Part shown: piece after piece, positions 35,852-45,700 of the stretch | Layout: each line of letters opens with the position of its first letter | Position numbering within the stretch: the stretch's first letter is position 1 | Source of the DNA: Pusillimonas noertemannii | Lineage (GTDB): Bacteria; Pseudomonadota; Gammaproteobacteria; Burkholderiales; Burkholderiaceae_B | Length of the DNA: 64,000 nucleotides | Direction of reading: 5' to 3' | Assembly (NCBI RefSeq): GCF_003096595.1 | Contig: NZ_QEKO01000001.1 | Span: forward strand, 124,001-188,000 | The notes under the pieces: model-generated | Databases searched by the model: none | Seen by the model: the letters and a program-made list of their open reading frames with translations, nothing else | Told to the model about the DNA's origin: nothing | Program-made: the position numbers and the translations under genes

Positions 35852-37381
35852 ATGGCGCACGTTGCTGATGTCCTTATCTCGGGCGCCGGGCCTACCGGTC
35901 TGGTTCATGCTCTGTGGCTCACCCGGCAGGGGGTGAGCGTAAGAGTCATCGACAAGCTCGATAAGCCGGTTAAGGCCTCACGCGCCATGGCGGTGCAAGC
36001 ACGCACCCTGGAGCTATATCGGCAAATCGGCCTGGCCGATGCGGTGGCGGCGACTGGCCATCCTATTCCCACGATGAACCTATGGGTGAAAGGGCAGCGC
36101 CGGGCCCGCTTGCCCTTTGCGGAGGCGGGCGCCGATGTCACCCCTTATCCCTTCATCTTGAGCTACCCGCAAGACGAGCATGAGCGCCTTCTGATCGAAA
36201 AGCTGCAATCTATGGGGGTTGAGGTAGAGCGTCAGACCGAGCTTGTCTCGTTTGAAGCCAAGCCCGACCATGTTCTGTCCAGGCTCAAGAAGGCCGATGG
36301 TCCCGAAGAGGTTTTCAAGTCGGCCTATCTGTGTGCCTGCGACGGCGCCAAGTCGACCATTCGTCACCAGCTTGGCACCGACTTCGAGGGGGGGACCTAC
36401 AAGCAGGTCTTTTATGTGGCCGACGTGAAGCTTAGCGGGCTGGAACCCGCAGGCGAAGCACACATTGCCTTGGATAACGCCGACTTCGTGGCCGTGCTGT
36501 CTTATGGTCGTTCGGGCTTGAGCCGCTTGATTGGCGTGGTAAGCGATGCCGACCCCGACACGCTCGGCTTTGAAGACGTGAGCCACCGCGCCATTGACGG
36601 GCTAGGCGTGAAGATCGAACAGGTCAATTGGTTCTCGACGTATCGCGTGCACCATCGGGTTACCGACAATTTCAGGCACGGGCGAGTGTTCTTGCTGGGT
36701 GATGCGGCCCACATCCACAGCCCGGTCGGCGGCCAGGGCATGAATACCGGCATTGCCGACGCAATCAACCTGGCCTGGAAACTTACAGCGGTTCTCAAGG
36801 GGCAGGCAGACGATGCGCTGCTCGAAACCTATAACCAAGAGCGCCGGGCGTTTGCAAACACCCTGGTGGAGACCACCGACCGAGTCTTCACGTTCGTAAC
36901 GGCCGAGAGCAATTTTGCCGACTTCGTGCGCACGCGAATTGCCCCCGTCGTGGCCGGCTTGGCTTACCTTGTCGAGGGCGTGCGGGAAATGATGTTCAGG
37001 ATCGTTTCGCAGACCACCTTGAACTATCAGGAAAGCGCATTAAGTGCGGGCACGGCTGGAAAGATAGAAGGGGGCGACCGTCTTCCGTGGGTGGAGGTAG
37101 GCGGCGTAGACAACTTCGGGCCGCTGTCACACATTGAGTGGCAAGCACATGTCTATGGCACTGCGTCACCCGGCCTCAAAGCATGGGGCCAGCGTCGCGG
37201 CATTCCTGTCCATGAGTTCGAGTGGCACGACAAACATGGCCAAGCAGGGCTCGCGCGCGACGCCGTCTATTTGCTCCGACCCGACACCTATGTGGCCTTG
37301 GCCGAGCCCCATGCATCCGTCGAAGCCTTGGACCAATACCTGCAGTCGCGCGCTTTAGTTACCAAATACTTCGTTCAATGA
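35852..37381 (+). CDS. FAD-dependent aromatic monooxygenase (PheA/TfdB/UbiH type)
   Basis: A 509-residue flavoprotein monooxygenase. Motifs are the N-terminal FAD site GAGPTGLVHALWL, the DG motif in CDGAKSTIRHQLG, and the GD motif in VFLLGDAAHIHSPVGGQGMNTGIADAINLAWKL. The C-terminal thioredoxin-like region fits the phenol 2-monooxygenase group. It hydroxylates phenols or similar rings with NAD(P)H and O2. Its 3' end overlaps a broken gene tail on the other strand (37355-37543), so the island boundary begins immediately after it. Confidence 0.9.
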   Translation: MAHVADVLISGAGPTGLVHALWLTRQGVSVRVIDKLDKPVKASRAMAVQARTLELYRQIGLADAVAATGHPIPTMNLWVKGQRRARLPFAEAGADVTPYPFILSYPQDEHERLLIEKLQSMGVEVERQTELVSFEAKPDHVLSRLKKADGPEEVFKSAYLCACDGAKSTIRHQLGTDFEGGTYKQVFYVADVKLSGLEPAGEAHIALDNADFVAVLSYGRSGLSRLIGVVSDADPDTLGFEDVSHRAIDGLGVKIEQVNWFSTYRVHHRVTDNFRHGRVFLLGDAAHIHSPVGGQGMNTGIADAINLAWKLTAVLKGQADDALLETYNQERRAFANTLVETTDRVFTFVTAESNFADFVRTRIAPVVAGLAYLVEGVREMMFRIVSQTTLNYQESALSAGTAGKIEGGDRLPWVEVGGVDNFGPLSHIEWQAHVYGTASPGLKAWGQRRGIPVHEFEWHDKHGQAGLARDAVYLLRPDTYVALAEPHASVEALDQYLQSRALVTKYFVQ

Positions 37382-37543
37382 GTTCGCGTCGAGCAAGGCC
37401 AGTGACCACGTTTTCAGGTCTTCCGGTGTGGCGTTTTCAAGCCGCTGTTGAACAGATTCGGGCAGCGGGCCGAGCTTATCCCAGTCGCCCTAGTCGCGCC
37501 CAAGGCGCTGCAATAATGCCCTGGATAACCCACGCACGATGGC
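37355..37543 (-). pseudogene. Remnant of a DUF4351/Rpn-family gene tail
   Basis: Reading the minus strand, a frame ending at TAA 37355-37357 encodes a tail with the pattern GPLPESVQQRLENATPED, then LALLDANSLNEVFGN, which matches the C-terminal DUF4351 segment of Rpn-family recombination-promoting nuclease-like proteins. The same frame continues upstream (SRALLQRLGRD) through an in-frame TAG at 37490-37492 and loses similarity by about 37543. It is therefore a degraded 3' fragment. It overlaps the end of the FAD monooxygenase gene by 27 bases. A second fragment of the same family lies at 49529-49654. Confidence 0.55.
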
Positions 37544-37548
37544 GGGGC

Positions 37549-37677
37549 TTCAGTTCAACGGCTGCGTTCGTGATGCTTGGCCGCAAGCTGCTTCGAGTTG
37601 CATTCTCCGTCTGGCGCAGCCAAAAGCCCTTCGATGCAGAGCAATTTATGCGAAATACCGCTTGCGCCCAACTATAG
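37549..37677 (+). pseudogene. Remnant of an IS110-type transposase 3' end
   Basis: In the frame ending at TAG 37675-37677, the last 35 or so residues (MLGRKLLRVAFSVWRSQKPFDAEQF) resemble the C-terminus of IS110-family transposases, where a R-K-L-L-x2-A helix precedes a K-P-F-D tail. Sequence further upstream in that frame is only the shadow of other features, so only the tail survives. Together with the neighbouring DUF4351 remnant it marks an old insertion point at the left edge of the defence island. Confidence 0.4.
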
Positions 37678-37698
37678 AATCTCAGACTGTCAGACTCG

Positions 37699-37965
37699 CT
37701 ACTCGTAATGCGTCCACATTCTCAAAACACGGACGATACGTTCCTGGACGAACACCTCATACACCAATCGATGCTGGATATTGATTCTGCGGGAATAGGC
37801 GCCAGAGAGGTCACCGACCAGCTTTTCGTAAGGCGGAGGGTTCTGCAACGGGTCAGCCTCCAGTATTCCAATCAGTGCTTGCACTTTGGTCTTGAAGCCA
37901 GCCGCAGCAACCTTTTTCGCATCCTTGAGCGCTGCATTTGCGTAGACAACCTGCCAAGTCACCAA
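37699..37965 (-). CDS. yoeB: YoeB/Txe family mRNA interferase toxin
   Basis: An 88-residue toxin of the RelE-like YoeB family. Residues equivalent to the catalytic set are E47 (PPPYEKLVG), R66 (INIQHRLVYE), H86 and Y87 in the C-terminal MWTHYE. YoeB cleaves mRNA on the ribosome. The gene overlaps its antitoxin by seven bases and both are read from the promoter beyond 38204. Confidence 0.93.
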   Translation of the reverse strand: MVTWQVVYANAALKDAKKVAAAGFKTKVQALIGILEADPLQNPPPYEKLVGDLSGAYSRRINIQHRLVYEVFVQERIVRVLRMWTHYE

Positions 37966-38204
37966 TCAAGCTCCTTGGCACTACTCTCCAGGGGTTCCGC
38001 CATCCCTTTCTTGATGGAGTCGCGCATGCCTGGTATGGAGGCCAGATACAGAGTTTCCTGGATGGCATCCCAATCTGCCTCGGAGATGAGCACCGCGCTC
38101 GAACGCTTGCCGGCAATTCGAATCGGCTGGTGAGACTCGGCTGTTTGGTCGATAAGGCGATAGAGGTTGGCACGCGCCTCGGTCGCAGTCATTGTGGTGG
38201 ACAT
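37959..38204 (-). CDS. yefM: YefM/Phd family antitoxin
   Basis: An 81-residue antitoxin. The N-terminus TMTATEARANLYRLIDQTAESHQPIRIAGKRSSAVLIS is the DNA-binding Phd/YefM fold; the C-terminus is the flexible toxin-binding part. It neutralises YoeB and represses the operon. The upstream palindromes at 38231-38248 fit the YefM operator layout. Confidence 0.93.
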   Translation of the reverse strand: MSTTMTATEARANLYRLIDQTAESHQPIRIAGKRSSAVLISEADWDAIQETLYLASIPGMRDSIKKGMAEPLESSAKELDW

Positions 38205-38230
38205 AGGACATCTCCTAAATACACTTACAT

Positions 38231-38248
38231 CGTACGTTTTTGCGTACG
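38231..38248. promoter_or_regulatory. YefM-YoeB operator half sites
   Basis: Two copies of the self-complementary hexamer CGTACG (38231-38236 and 38243-38248) have centres exactly 12 bases apart, 27 bases upstream of the antitoxin start. In E. coli the YefM-YoeB operator uses TGTACA cores at 12-base centre spacing; here the same geometry appears with CGTACG. It probably overlaps the module's promoter. Confidence 0.7.
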
Positions 38249-38319
38249 CTTAGTCAAGCCCCATGTTACTTACCAGAAGCCGACCCTGAGCGGTCATTGA
38301 CAAAGGGATTTCAACTTTT

Positions 38320-38337
38320 CCCCTGTCGTCACAGGGG
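38320..38337. terminator. Small GC hairpin upstream of the Avs-like gene
   Basis: Perfect 7-base arms CCCCTGT and ACAGGGG with a 4-base loop, lying between the divergent toxin-antitoxin promoter and the Avs-like gene. No T run follows. It may be a weak terminator or leader hairpin for the large gene starting at 38486. Confidence 0.3.
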
Positions 38338-38485
38338 CTTAAATGGGCACCCAAGAATGATCCATATCGCTTCAGTCCCAAGATGAGGGATGTAATAGCG
38401 GAGACATCGGCCATACTGGGCGCAAGGAACCTAGAACCACTGGTAGGATATGCTGAAAATGGCTATTTAGCGTGTACTAAGCGCA

Positions 38486-41400
38486 ATGAAGAAGCAGAAC
38501 ATTTTCACATCCGGAACGGATAGCCTCATCCCGCAGGGGGACGCTGCCCGTCAAGCTATAGATTCCCTCCGCGGGTATGTCTATCAAGTCACTGCAGCCG
38601 CACTCGCTTGGCTTGACGTCGAGGCAACATCAAAGATTTTCCTCGAAGTGGCCGAGGATTACGCTGTCGTCGCCGCAGACGCCATCAGAGCTGTCCAGGT
38701 CAAAGATACTCAAGCGTCAGGAAATGTCACGCTCAATACAGAAAGCGTACGCGATGCGATCGCAAGCTTCGTCACGCTGACGGCTCTGAACCATGATGCG
38801 GATGTGCATCTCAGGTACTTCACGACGTCGGAGATCGGCACGGAAAAAGCACGGCAGGATCGCCCGGGCGGCGCCCCCGGACTCATGTACTGGCGAAGCG
38901 TTGCGAAAGGGGCCGACGCAACGCCGCTTCGCGAAATACTCGATAGCGACAAGTTTTCCGATCCGGTGCGCGAGTTCGTCAGGTTCCGAGGGGACGACGA
39001 GCTCCGCCGTGACCTGTTTCGTAAGATCCATTGGGATTGCGGGAAACCTGATCTGACTTCGTTGCGCAAAGAATTCCAAGATCGTCTCGTCGTCGTTGGC
39101 CGCGATACCTTCGGTATTCCCGCACCGCACGCACTGCGGATCTCGAGCCTGCTCATTCACCACGTTCTTGAAAAGAGCATCGGAAGCTCCGCCGTCGACC
39201 GGGTGCTCACGCGCGCCGACCTCATTTCTGTCATCGATCATGCTTCTAGGGTATCCGTCCCAATAGCGATGCTGGGGACCCTGGCCAATACATCGTCAGG
39301 GCTACTGGCTCAGATGGTGGACGGCGCCGACGCCGGATTGCCTGTCACCGTCGGTCTCCCAGTCTGGCTAGCCGATGGCTCCGATCTGCCCACGGCCAAA
39401 CGGGCAGTACAGCGTCCGGAAGTCGAAAAAGCGATCGAAGACAGGCTGCGAACATGCGGCGCCTGCTTCGTGGCAGGCGCGAGTGGAGTCGGGAAATCGT
39501 CGGTATCGCGGGCGGTCGCCGAAAGAGTTGGCAAGAACTACTTCATCGTGGATTTCCGCGACGCCGGTGCCGAAGAGACGCGGGGCCGCCTGGACACCCT
39601 GCTGTCACGCCTGGGCGGAATACGTGCGCAGGTCATCATTCTCGATGACCTGAACCAATTCAACGATCCGGGTCTCGCAAGCTTGGCCGGGCGAGTTTTC
39701 GAAGCATTGGGTCGGCGAGATATCGCGGTAATCGCGACCTCGTATGCCATACCGACGCCGAAAGCGCTATCCTCCGTAGGCCAGGATCCGGGTTCCACGA
39801 TTGATTGTCCCTACTTCTCCGAAGAGGAGTCGGCGAGTTTGGTGGGGTTGCATGGCGGCGACCCCAATCTTTGGGGGAAGCTCGCTCACGTGAGCGGCGC
39901 ATTCGGCCATCCGCAACTGGTGCATGCGTTCATCGCCGGTGTGGCCGCCCGCGGATGGCCTCGTTCCGAGATTCCGGCCATCATCAATGCAGGATTGTCC
40001 ACTGGGGACATCACGGCCGAACGCGAGGCTGCGCGCCGTTCGCTCATCTCGGTTCTTCCGGAGAGCAGCAGAAACCTGCTCTATCGATTGAGTATGGCGA
40101 TAGGCAGCTTCAACCGCACCGCCGCATTGAGTATTGCCGCCGCACCACCACCGATCGCACAGGCTGGGGAAGCCCTGGATGCCCTGATCGGGCCTTGGGT
40201 TGAAACTACGGGGCGCGACAGCTATCGCGTCTCTCCGTTGGCTGGGCAATCTGGGAAGGACATGCTCCTGCCCGAGGAACAGCAGGCGATTCACCGTGCA
40301 ATTGCGTCGCAGCTCATGTCGGGAGGTTCGGTCGACGCCAGAGATGTCGACAAGATCATCCTGCACGCCATGCTGGGCAAGAACGAGCCTGTGTTGGCAT
40401 CCCTAACGTTCAAGCTCCTGACCGCGGACAATCAGGTAATCAGCTTCCTTGCTGAGAACCTCACGCTACTGAGGTTGTTTGATGCCGAAAAACCTATCTA
40501 TTCGGACAACATCTACATGTCGACGGCGTTGCGGCTGGTGCAGTTCAAGGTTTTCGCTGCGGGGAAAGAGAAGGGGCCTATCGAGCCATATGTCCGCGCC
40601 CTGCTGAGGGAGTCCGGGCAGATGGAGCTTGAAGCCCGTGAGATGTTTCAGATAATAATCCTCGGCACGGTTCTCGGGACAATGGGGGTCGCCAATCATC
40701 TCGAAAACTGGATCGAACTTCTCTTGCGATTTCATGCCATTTCAAGCGGCAACGAGTTCTCAAGCAAGTTGCTCGCCGACGTAGAAGCGAAGCCAGGGAC
40801 GGACAATAGGAGCGTCGGGATGTTGTTTGCCATAGGTAGCTCGAACCTGACCGCCGTTGCGAAACTTGAACATGTGTTCGACCAGTTGGACCAGCTTGAA
40901 CCAGAGCAACGAGAAATGCTTCTGCGACCGGTCGGAGAAGTCACGTCCGATTACGCCGTGCTAGTTAACAGCCCGTGGGTGACGGAGCAGCACAACGGGC
41001 TTGATGCACTCGATGCCGCCGAGCGTTACCGGAGGATGGCTGTACGGACCTCCACGTGGGGATTTCGTCGGATAACCATCCAGTGCAGGATTGCACAAGC
41101 CGTCATGCTGGACGAGTACGCCGATGACTTCAAGGGCGCGTTAAAGGTACTCGATGAGGCGGCGGCCGAGAGCGGCGATGACGTACTTATCGATAGAGCA
41201 CGAGCGAAAATTTACTGGCGGGCACAGGATCACGAGCGCGCGCTTTTCATTCTTCGCGGAATTGCCGAAGTAGTGGGGAAGGATAACAACGTTGAGCGGG
41301 CGTTCGCATTGCGGGAGGCGGCGATAAGTGCGGCGAACTGCGATGATTGGGCGCAAGCAGAAGAGTGGTTCCTTGAAAGCAAGATTTCGGCATCAGCAGC

Positions 41401-42562
41401 GGAACTGCCGGACATGCAGGCGATGTCCGTTGGTCTTGGTGCGGATGCAGCGGTCGCAGCGTTCAAGGCCGGACAAACCGAGCGATGTCTCAGGGGCTTG
41501 GCCGATGCGCTGGTTGCGCTTGGCGGAATCAAACCGGAGGCTTCGCTTAAATGTGTTCACTGCCACCATCTGGTGCGGCATACGATATTGTGGCTGCAGT
41601 CCCAACTGGAAGGAAGGGAGGTAATGCTCGGCAACGAGCCTCTCTCCATGCGGCCGGGGATTTGCAGCAACCCCGAACCGGCAAAGGAGATAGCGGAACG
41701 CCCGCTGGGATCGCTCGACATTGCTTGGTACATGCTTGCAGAGTCCGAACTGATGAGTCGCACGAACGTCGGCATCCTGGATGGCCTTTCTGCGAGTCTC
41801 AATGAGGGATCGATTCCAATGCTGGAGATGAGCCTTCGATCGAGGCGTTTGGGGATCGAGATCGAAGACAGGAATCCAGTCGGTTTCACGCACCACCTGC
41901 TTGGTCATGTCGAAGGGATGGCATATTTGTCAAATCATGCGCAGGAACTCAGGCGTCAATCGAATCTGCTGAATCCGGCGCGCGCAGCTATCCCGGTGCT
42001 CGCGCCAGGTGGTGTCCAGCCGGCCTTTGTTCCTTTCATCAATGATGCCGTGTACGCTTACGCAATTTCATGCGCATGCAGGCAGACGCCGGAATCCCTG
42101 CTGGAGTTGACTGTAGCGCTAGACGCGCATTTTGGCCAGGGAGTGATAGGTGTGGAGGTCTTCTCACGCACTAGTTCCGGCGGCGACAGATCGGCCATCG
42201 CGTCGTTCGAAGATGCCCTAATCGATTCCGTCTCTACGTTTCGGCATGGTGTTCATGCGACGCCCCTGGAGTACTGCGTCGCGGGCCTGCGGTTCCTGCA
42301 ACAGGCACAGCGCTCAAGTTTCAGAGCCAGTCTCGTTCCGATCATTGCCGCATGGCAGCGAAATGCGTGGGAAAGGATCGTGGTTTCAGAAAAATTTCAG
42401 TTGTATCAACCATATAGGACTGTTCCAGCGATTGAAATCTCACTTTCCTCGGAGTTGAATAATGAAAGATTTCTTTGTTCGCTAATTCTTGCAGGCGCTG
42501 ATGCCACTAAAGTGGTGATACCACATAATGTTCGTACACGGTTCGAGGAAATGATTGGTTGA
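38486..42562 (+). CDS. Avs-like protein: DUF4297-type nuclease, STAND NTPase, TPR
   Basis: A 1358-residue protein with three parts. Residues 25-220 resemble the DUF4297/Cap4-type nuclease domain: LRGYVYQVTAAALAWL, then E54-x2-E57-D58 and the Q71-V72-K73 motif, followed by FTTSEIG. Residues about 310-560 are a P-loop STAND NTPase with Walker A GASGVGKS at 331-338 and Walker B VIILDDLNQF near 384-393. The C-terminal 800 residues are helical repeats, with TPR-like units near 850-1010, the expected sensor. This layout matches antiviral Avs proteins, where sensor binding to a phage protein activates the N-terminal nuclease. Family placement is from memory. The gene stands alone, with a weak ribosome binding site. 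Confidence 0.75.
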   Translation: MKKQNIFTSGTDSLIPQGDAARQAIDSLRGYVYQVTAAALAWLDVEATSKIFLEVAEDYAVVAADAIRAVQVKDTQASGNVTLNTESVRDAIASFVTLTALNHDADVHLRYFTTSEIGTEKARQDRPGGAPGLMYWRSVAKGADATPLREILDSDKFSDPVREFVRFRGDDELRRDLFRKIHWDCGKPDLTSLRKEFQDRLVVVGRDTFGIPAPHALRISSLLIHHVLEKSIGSSAVDRVLTRADLISVIDHASRVSVPIAMLGTLANTSSGLLAQMVDGADAGLPVTVGLPVWLADGSDLPTAKRAVQRPEVEKAIEDRLRTCGACFVAGASGVGKSSVSRAVAERVGKNYFIVDFRDAGAEETRGRLDTLLSRLGGIRAQVIILDDLNQFNDPGLASLAGRVFEALGRRDIAVIATSYAIPTPKALSSVGQDPGSTIDCPYFSEEESASLVGLHGGDPNLWGKLAHVSGAFGHPQLVHAFIAGVAARGWPRSEIPAIINAGLSTGDITAEREAARRSLISVLPESSRNLLYRLSMAIGSFNRTAALSIAAAPPPIAQAGEALDALIGPWVETTGRDSYRVSPLAGQSGKDMLLPEEQQAIHRAIASQLMSGGSVDARDVDKIILHAMLGKNEPVLASLTFKLLTADNQVISFLAENLTLLRLFDAEKPIYSDNIYMSTALRLVQFKVFAAGKEKGPIEPYVRALLRESGQMELEAREMFQIIILGTVLGTMGVANHLENWIELLLRFHAISSGNEFSSKLLADVEAKPGTDNRSVGMLFAIGSSNLTAVAKLEHVFDQLDQLEPEQREMLLRPVGEVTSDYAVLVNSPWVTEQHNGLDALDAAERYRRMAVRTSTWGFRRITIQCRIAQAVMLDEYADDFKGALKVLDEAAAESGDDVLIDRARAKIYWRAQDHERALFILRGIAEVVGKDNNVERAFALREAAISAANCDDWAQAEEWFLESKISASAAELPDMQAMSVGLGADAAVAAFKAGQTERCLRGLADALVALGGIKPEASLKCVHCHHLVRHTILWLQSQLEGREVMLGNEPLSMRPGICSNPEPAKEIAERPLGSLDIAWYMLAESELMSRTNVGILDGLSASLNEGSIPMLEMSLRSRRLGIEIEDRNPVGFTHHLLGHVEGMAYLSNHAQELRRQSNLLNPARAAIPVLAPGGVQPAFVPFINDAVYAYAISCACRQTPESLLELTVALDAHFGQGVIGVEVFSRTSSGGDRSAIASFEDALIDSVSTFRHGVHATPLEYCVAGLRFLQQAQRSSFRASLVPIIAAWQRNAWERIVVSEKFQLYQPYRTVPAIEISLSSELNNERFLCSLILAGADATKVVIPHNVRTRFEEMIG

Positions 42563-42776
42563 TTGCGAACTGCGTCGAACCTTATGCGAACGTCAGCTTC
42601 TGGCCGAACGCGGTCATTGTTTAGGGTGAAAAACAGGACTGGAACGCATCTAACAATCCTTGCCGTCTACTAAATGGTCTGAGCGGCAAGCGTTTCTGTG
42701 CAAGCCCAACCTGAGCCACTTTCCGCACGAAAGCCGTCGTTGCTGACAGCTACGCGGCCCTGTTCAGATGCGATAC
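42563..42776. other. Intergenic region between two convergent defence genes
   Basis: No gene is seen. The region holds GC-rich interrupted repeats of the sort common between genes in proteobacteria, including GCGGTCATTG at 42610-42619, which also occurs at 38290-38299 before the Avs-like gene. No clear T-tailed terminator is visible. Confidence 0.5.
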
Positions 42777-45700
42777 TTACTCCGATGACTGAAGATCCGT
42801 TGTATTAGCCCGCCACTCACGGCATGCGTTCAGGTACGCTCTCGTATCCTGGGTCAGTCGAGCAATGCCGATCAATCTTGAGAGCTCTAGTACTGGGTCT
42901 TCCGAAGCCTCTATGCGTGCCGTATGCTGATCTTCGACCCACGCGATCTCGGTACGCGATATCTCCCGAACAGTTCGTTCGCCAAGGCCTTTGAAAGGTA
43001 CTCGGTTGGTGAGCGAGCCTTTAATCCAAAGAAATTGGGTGCTGCCCTCAATCGAGGTGTCCCACAGATGACGCATAGACAAAATCCGTTTTCGTATGCG
43101 ACTGCCTGTCCGTTGCCAGCCATGCGCTTGGGCAATGCGACGGGCAAGACTCTGTTTGGATATGGGAGAGTTTGACGCAAGTAAATGACGAATCAACTGG
43201 GTCAGTGTGTCGTCGTAAGAGGAGTCAAAGAATCGATCCGGGTCAGCAGTAATAGAAGCCGGGTGAGTTGTCGATATAACGACATCTGCTACGGAAGCAT
43301 ACATAGGCCTACTTTGCGCTTCTTCTTCTTCTTCTTCTGACTCTTCTTTTGTATTCGCCTCAACGGGCATTGGCGTTTCTACGTCTGGAGCGAATGTTTC
43401 CTCGTGGTTAAGTTCGGGCTCCGATACCTGCGTGCAGGCCCTCTGCTCTCGATCTTGAGCCAGAGCTGTACGTAGAGCAGTATCTGTCCTCTCGGCTGCT
43501 GTGGCAGGGTTGCGGAACCAGTCTGTTGACCAAATTCTTAGCACTCGCCACCCTAGCCCTTCTAGAACTGCTTGACGGATGCGGTCACGGTCACGAGCTG
43601 TAGCAGAACTGTGGTAGGTTGCGCCGTCGCATTCAACGCCCGCCAGCCAGGCGCCTGCGTAGTCGGGATGGCGTATGCCCAGGTCTATCCGGAAGCCCGA
43701 GATTCCTATCTGAGTGTGCACTTCCCATCCTTTTTGGATCAGCGCCTCGCGCACCGACGCTTCAAAGGGCGAGTCCACACCTCCTAACGAACCCGAGTCT
43801 TGAGCGGCAAGTGCAATTGATCCCCTGTTAGCGAAATCGAGGAACGCCTTGAAATCCTTGACGCCCCTGGCACCCGTTCGGTTCAGATCTATCTGGTCAG
43901 CAGTGATTGAGCTGAACACGTGAAGCTCAGAGCGTGCCCGCGTTACTGCAACGTTAAGGCGTTTTTCCCCTCCGTCTAAATTTAACGCGCCGAAGTTCAT
44001 CGAAAGTTTACCGCTAGAGTCAGCACCAAAGGTCGTCGAGAACAGGATGACATCGCGTTCATCGCCTTGGATATTCTCAAGATTCTTAACGATGATTGGT
44101 TCTTCGCGATCATCGGAGAAAAACCACTCAAACGAAGGGTTTGCTTTCCTTTCCGCGTCCAGAAGATCCAGGATCAGGGTCTGTTGTTGCGCATTGAATG
44201 TGATTACCCCCAATGTAAGCCGTTGCGACTCCGGCAGTTGCAACCATTCGGTGAGTTTTGTTCGGACCAGCGTGACTACTGCGCGCGCCTCGTCCGGATT
44301 TGTCCGTCCTTGGCCACGCATGTAGGTACCGTCAATACTATGAAGTTGCAACGCATTTCCAGAAGCGTTGGGAGAAGGGAAGGTTACGAGCCCACCATCA
44401 TAATAATTGTGGTTGGAGAATGCGATGAGAGCTTCATCACGGCTCCGATAGTGCCAGCTCAGCCGATGCGTAGGTATGCCTGAGGCTGTGACCTCGTCCA
44501 AGATCGACGGCATATCTTTCTCGAACTCCGCGATTTCCTGGCTGTCGCCTTCTCCGTCGTCGTTGCGGCCAAAAAAATTTGTTGGTGGAAGCTGTTTAGG
44601 ATCCCCTACGATGATGGCTTGACGCCCACGTGCGATAGCGCCAACAGCGTCCCAGGTCGAGATTTGGGACGCCTCGTCGAAAATTACGAGATCAAACTGT
44701 GCCTGTCCTGGTGGTAGGTATTGGGCAACGGAGAGGGGCGACATCAGAACACACGGTACCAATTTTGCGAAGGTGTTCGGCATTTCAGAGATAAGGTTCC
44801 GGATGGCTGCTGAGGGTCTCTGAAGTCCAAGCTGATGGCGTAGAAAGCCAAGTTCGGATCGACGGGGCACGCTATCTACGGATGGCAGGTCGTTACCGAG
44901 CCGACGCATGACCTCATTGGAAGCCAGTTCAGCCATGGCTCGATCAAGCTCACGGAACCGTTCGATAAGCGCTTCATGTTCCCAGTGTGCAAAGCTACGC
45001 AAGGTGCTTGAGGCATCCATGGCCAACCTGAGCCACCATGTCATGTATGCACGCTCAAAGGCCATGGCGGTGTCCGAAATGGCTTCACCCGCTTCTAGCG
45101 CCTGCACCAAAGGCGAAAGGCCGACAGCTTCGGCACGCTGCTTGGATGACAACCATTTTAGCCAGTCCGCCAGTCTGTCGCTATGGGAATCCAGCCCCAC
45201 TAATTGGGCTTCTGCATGTTGCCCATTTTCGAGATTCTTGCCTCCCGCAGCGGTAAACTCCTCCTGTTTCAGGGCCAGGCTTCTAAGCGCACTATCGAGT
45301 CGTTGAAGGAGCGGTTTCATCGCTCCGCCGTCAGGCTGGATGAGGTCGCCCCGTTGTTCAGCGATGCGTGCTGGCATGATTCCGGACCGGGCAACCAATT
45401 CCTCAAAGCTCAAGTAGGAATTAGCGCTTTCCAGCGTATCATTGAGCTGCCCGATGTCTGTTTTTTCACCGGCAAAGGATGCGAGGTTCGCCAAGGGTGA
45501 AGCCTGAATGCGCAACTGTGCAGCCAATAAGCTGCGAAGTGCCGGAACGTCAGTCTTTGGATCTACGAGTTTACTTGTGCTGTAAGTGCGTAGCAGTTTT
45601 TCAACCTTGCTCTGTGCGAATGATTTGAGTACCCAGAGCTTGGTTTCCGCCTCGCGCCATTGCAGTTCGAGTGCCTCCAGCGGCATCGTTGCAATTACCC

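Noticed and set aside
37222-37677. A 151-aa plus-strand gene after the FAD monooxygenase
   Set aside because: The first two thirds is only the shadow of the monooxygenase and DUF4351 remnant. Only the last 40 residues resemble a transposase tail, so it is listed as a remnant.
43318-43342. GAAGAAGAA-type simple repeat as possible CRISPR or minisatellite
   Set aside because: It encodes a run of Glu in the linker of the DUF4011-helicase protein. No spacer-repeat pattern exists anywhere in the window.
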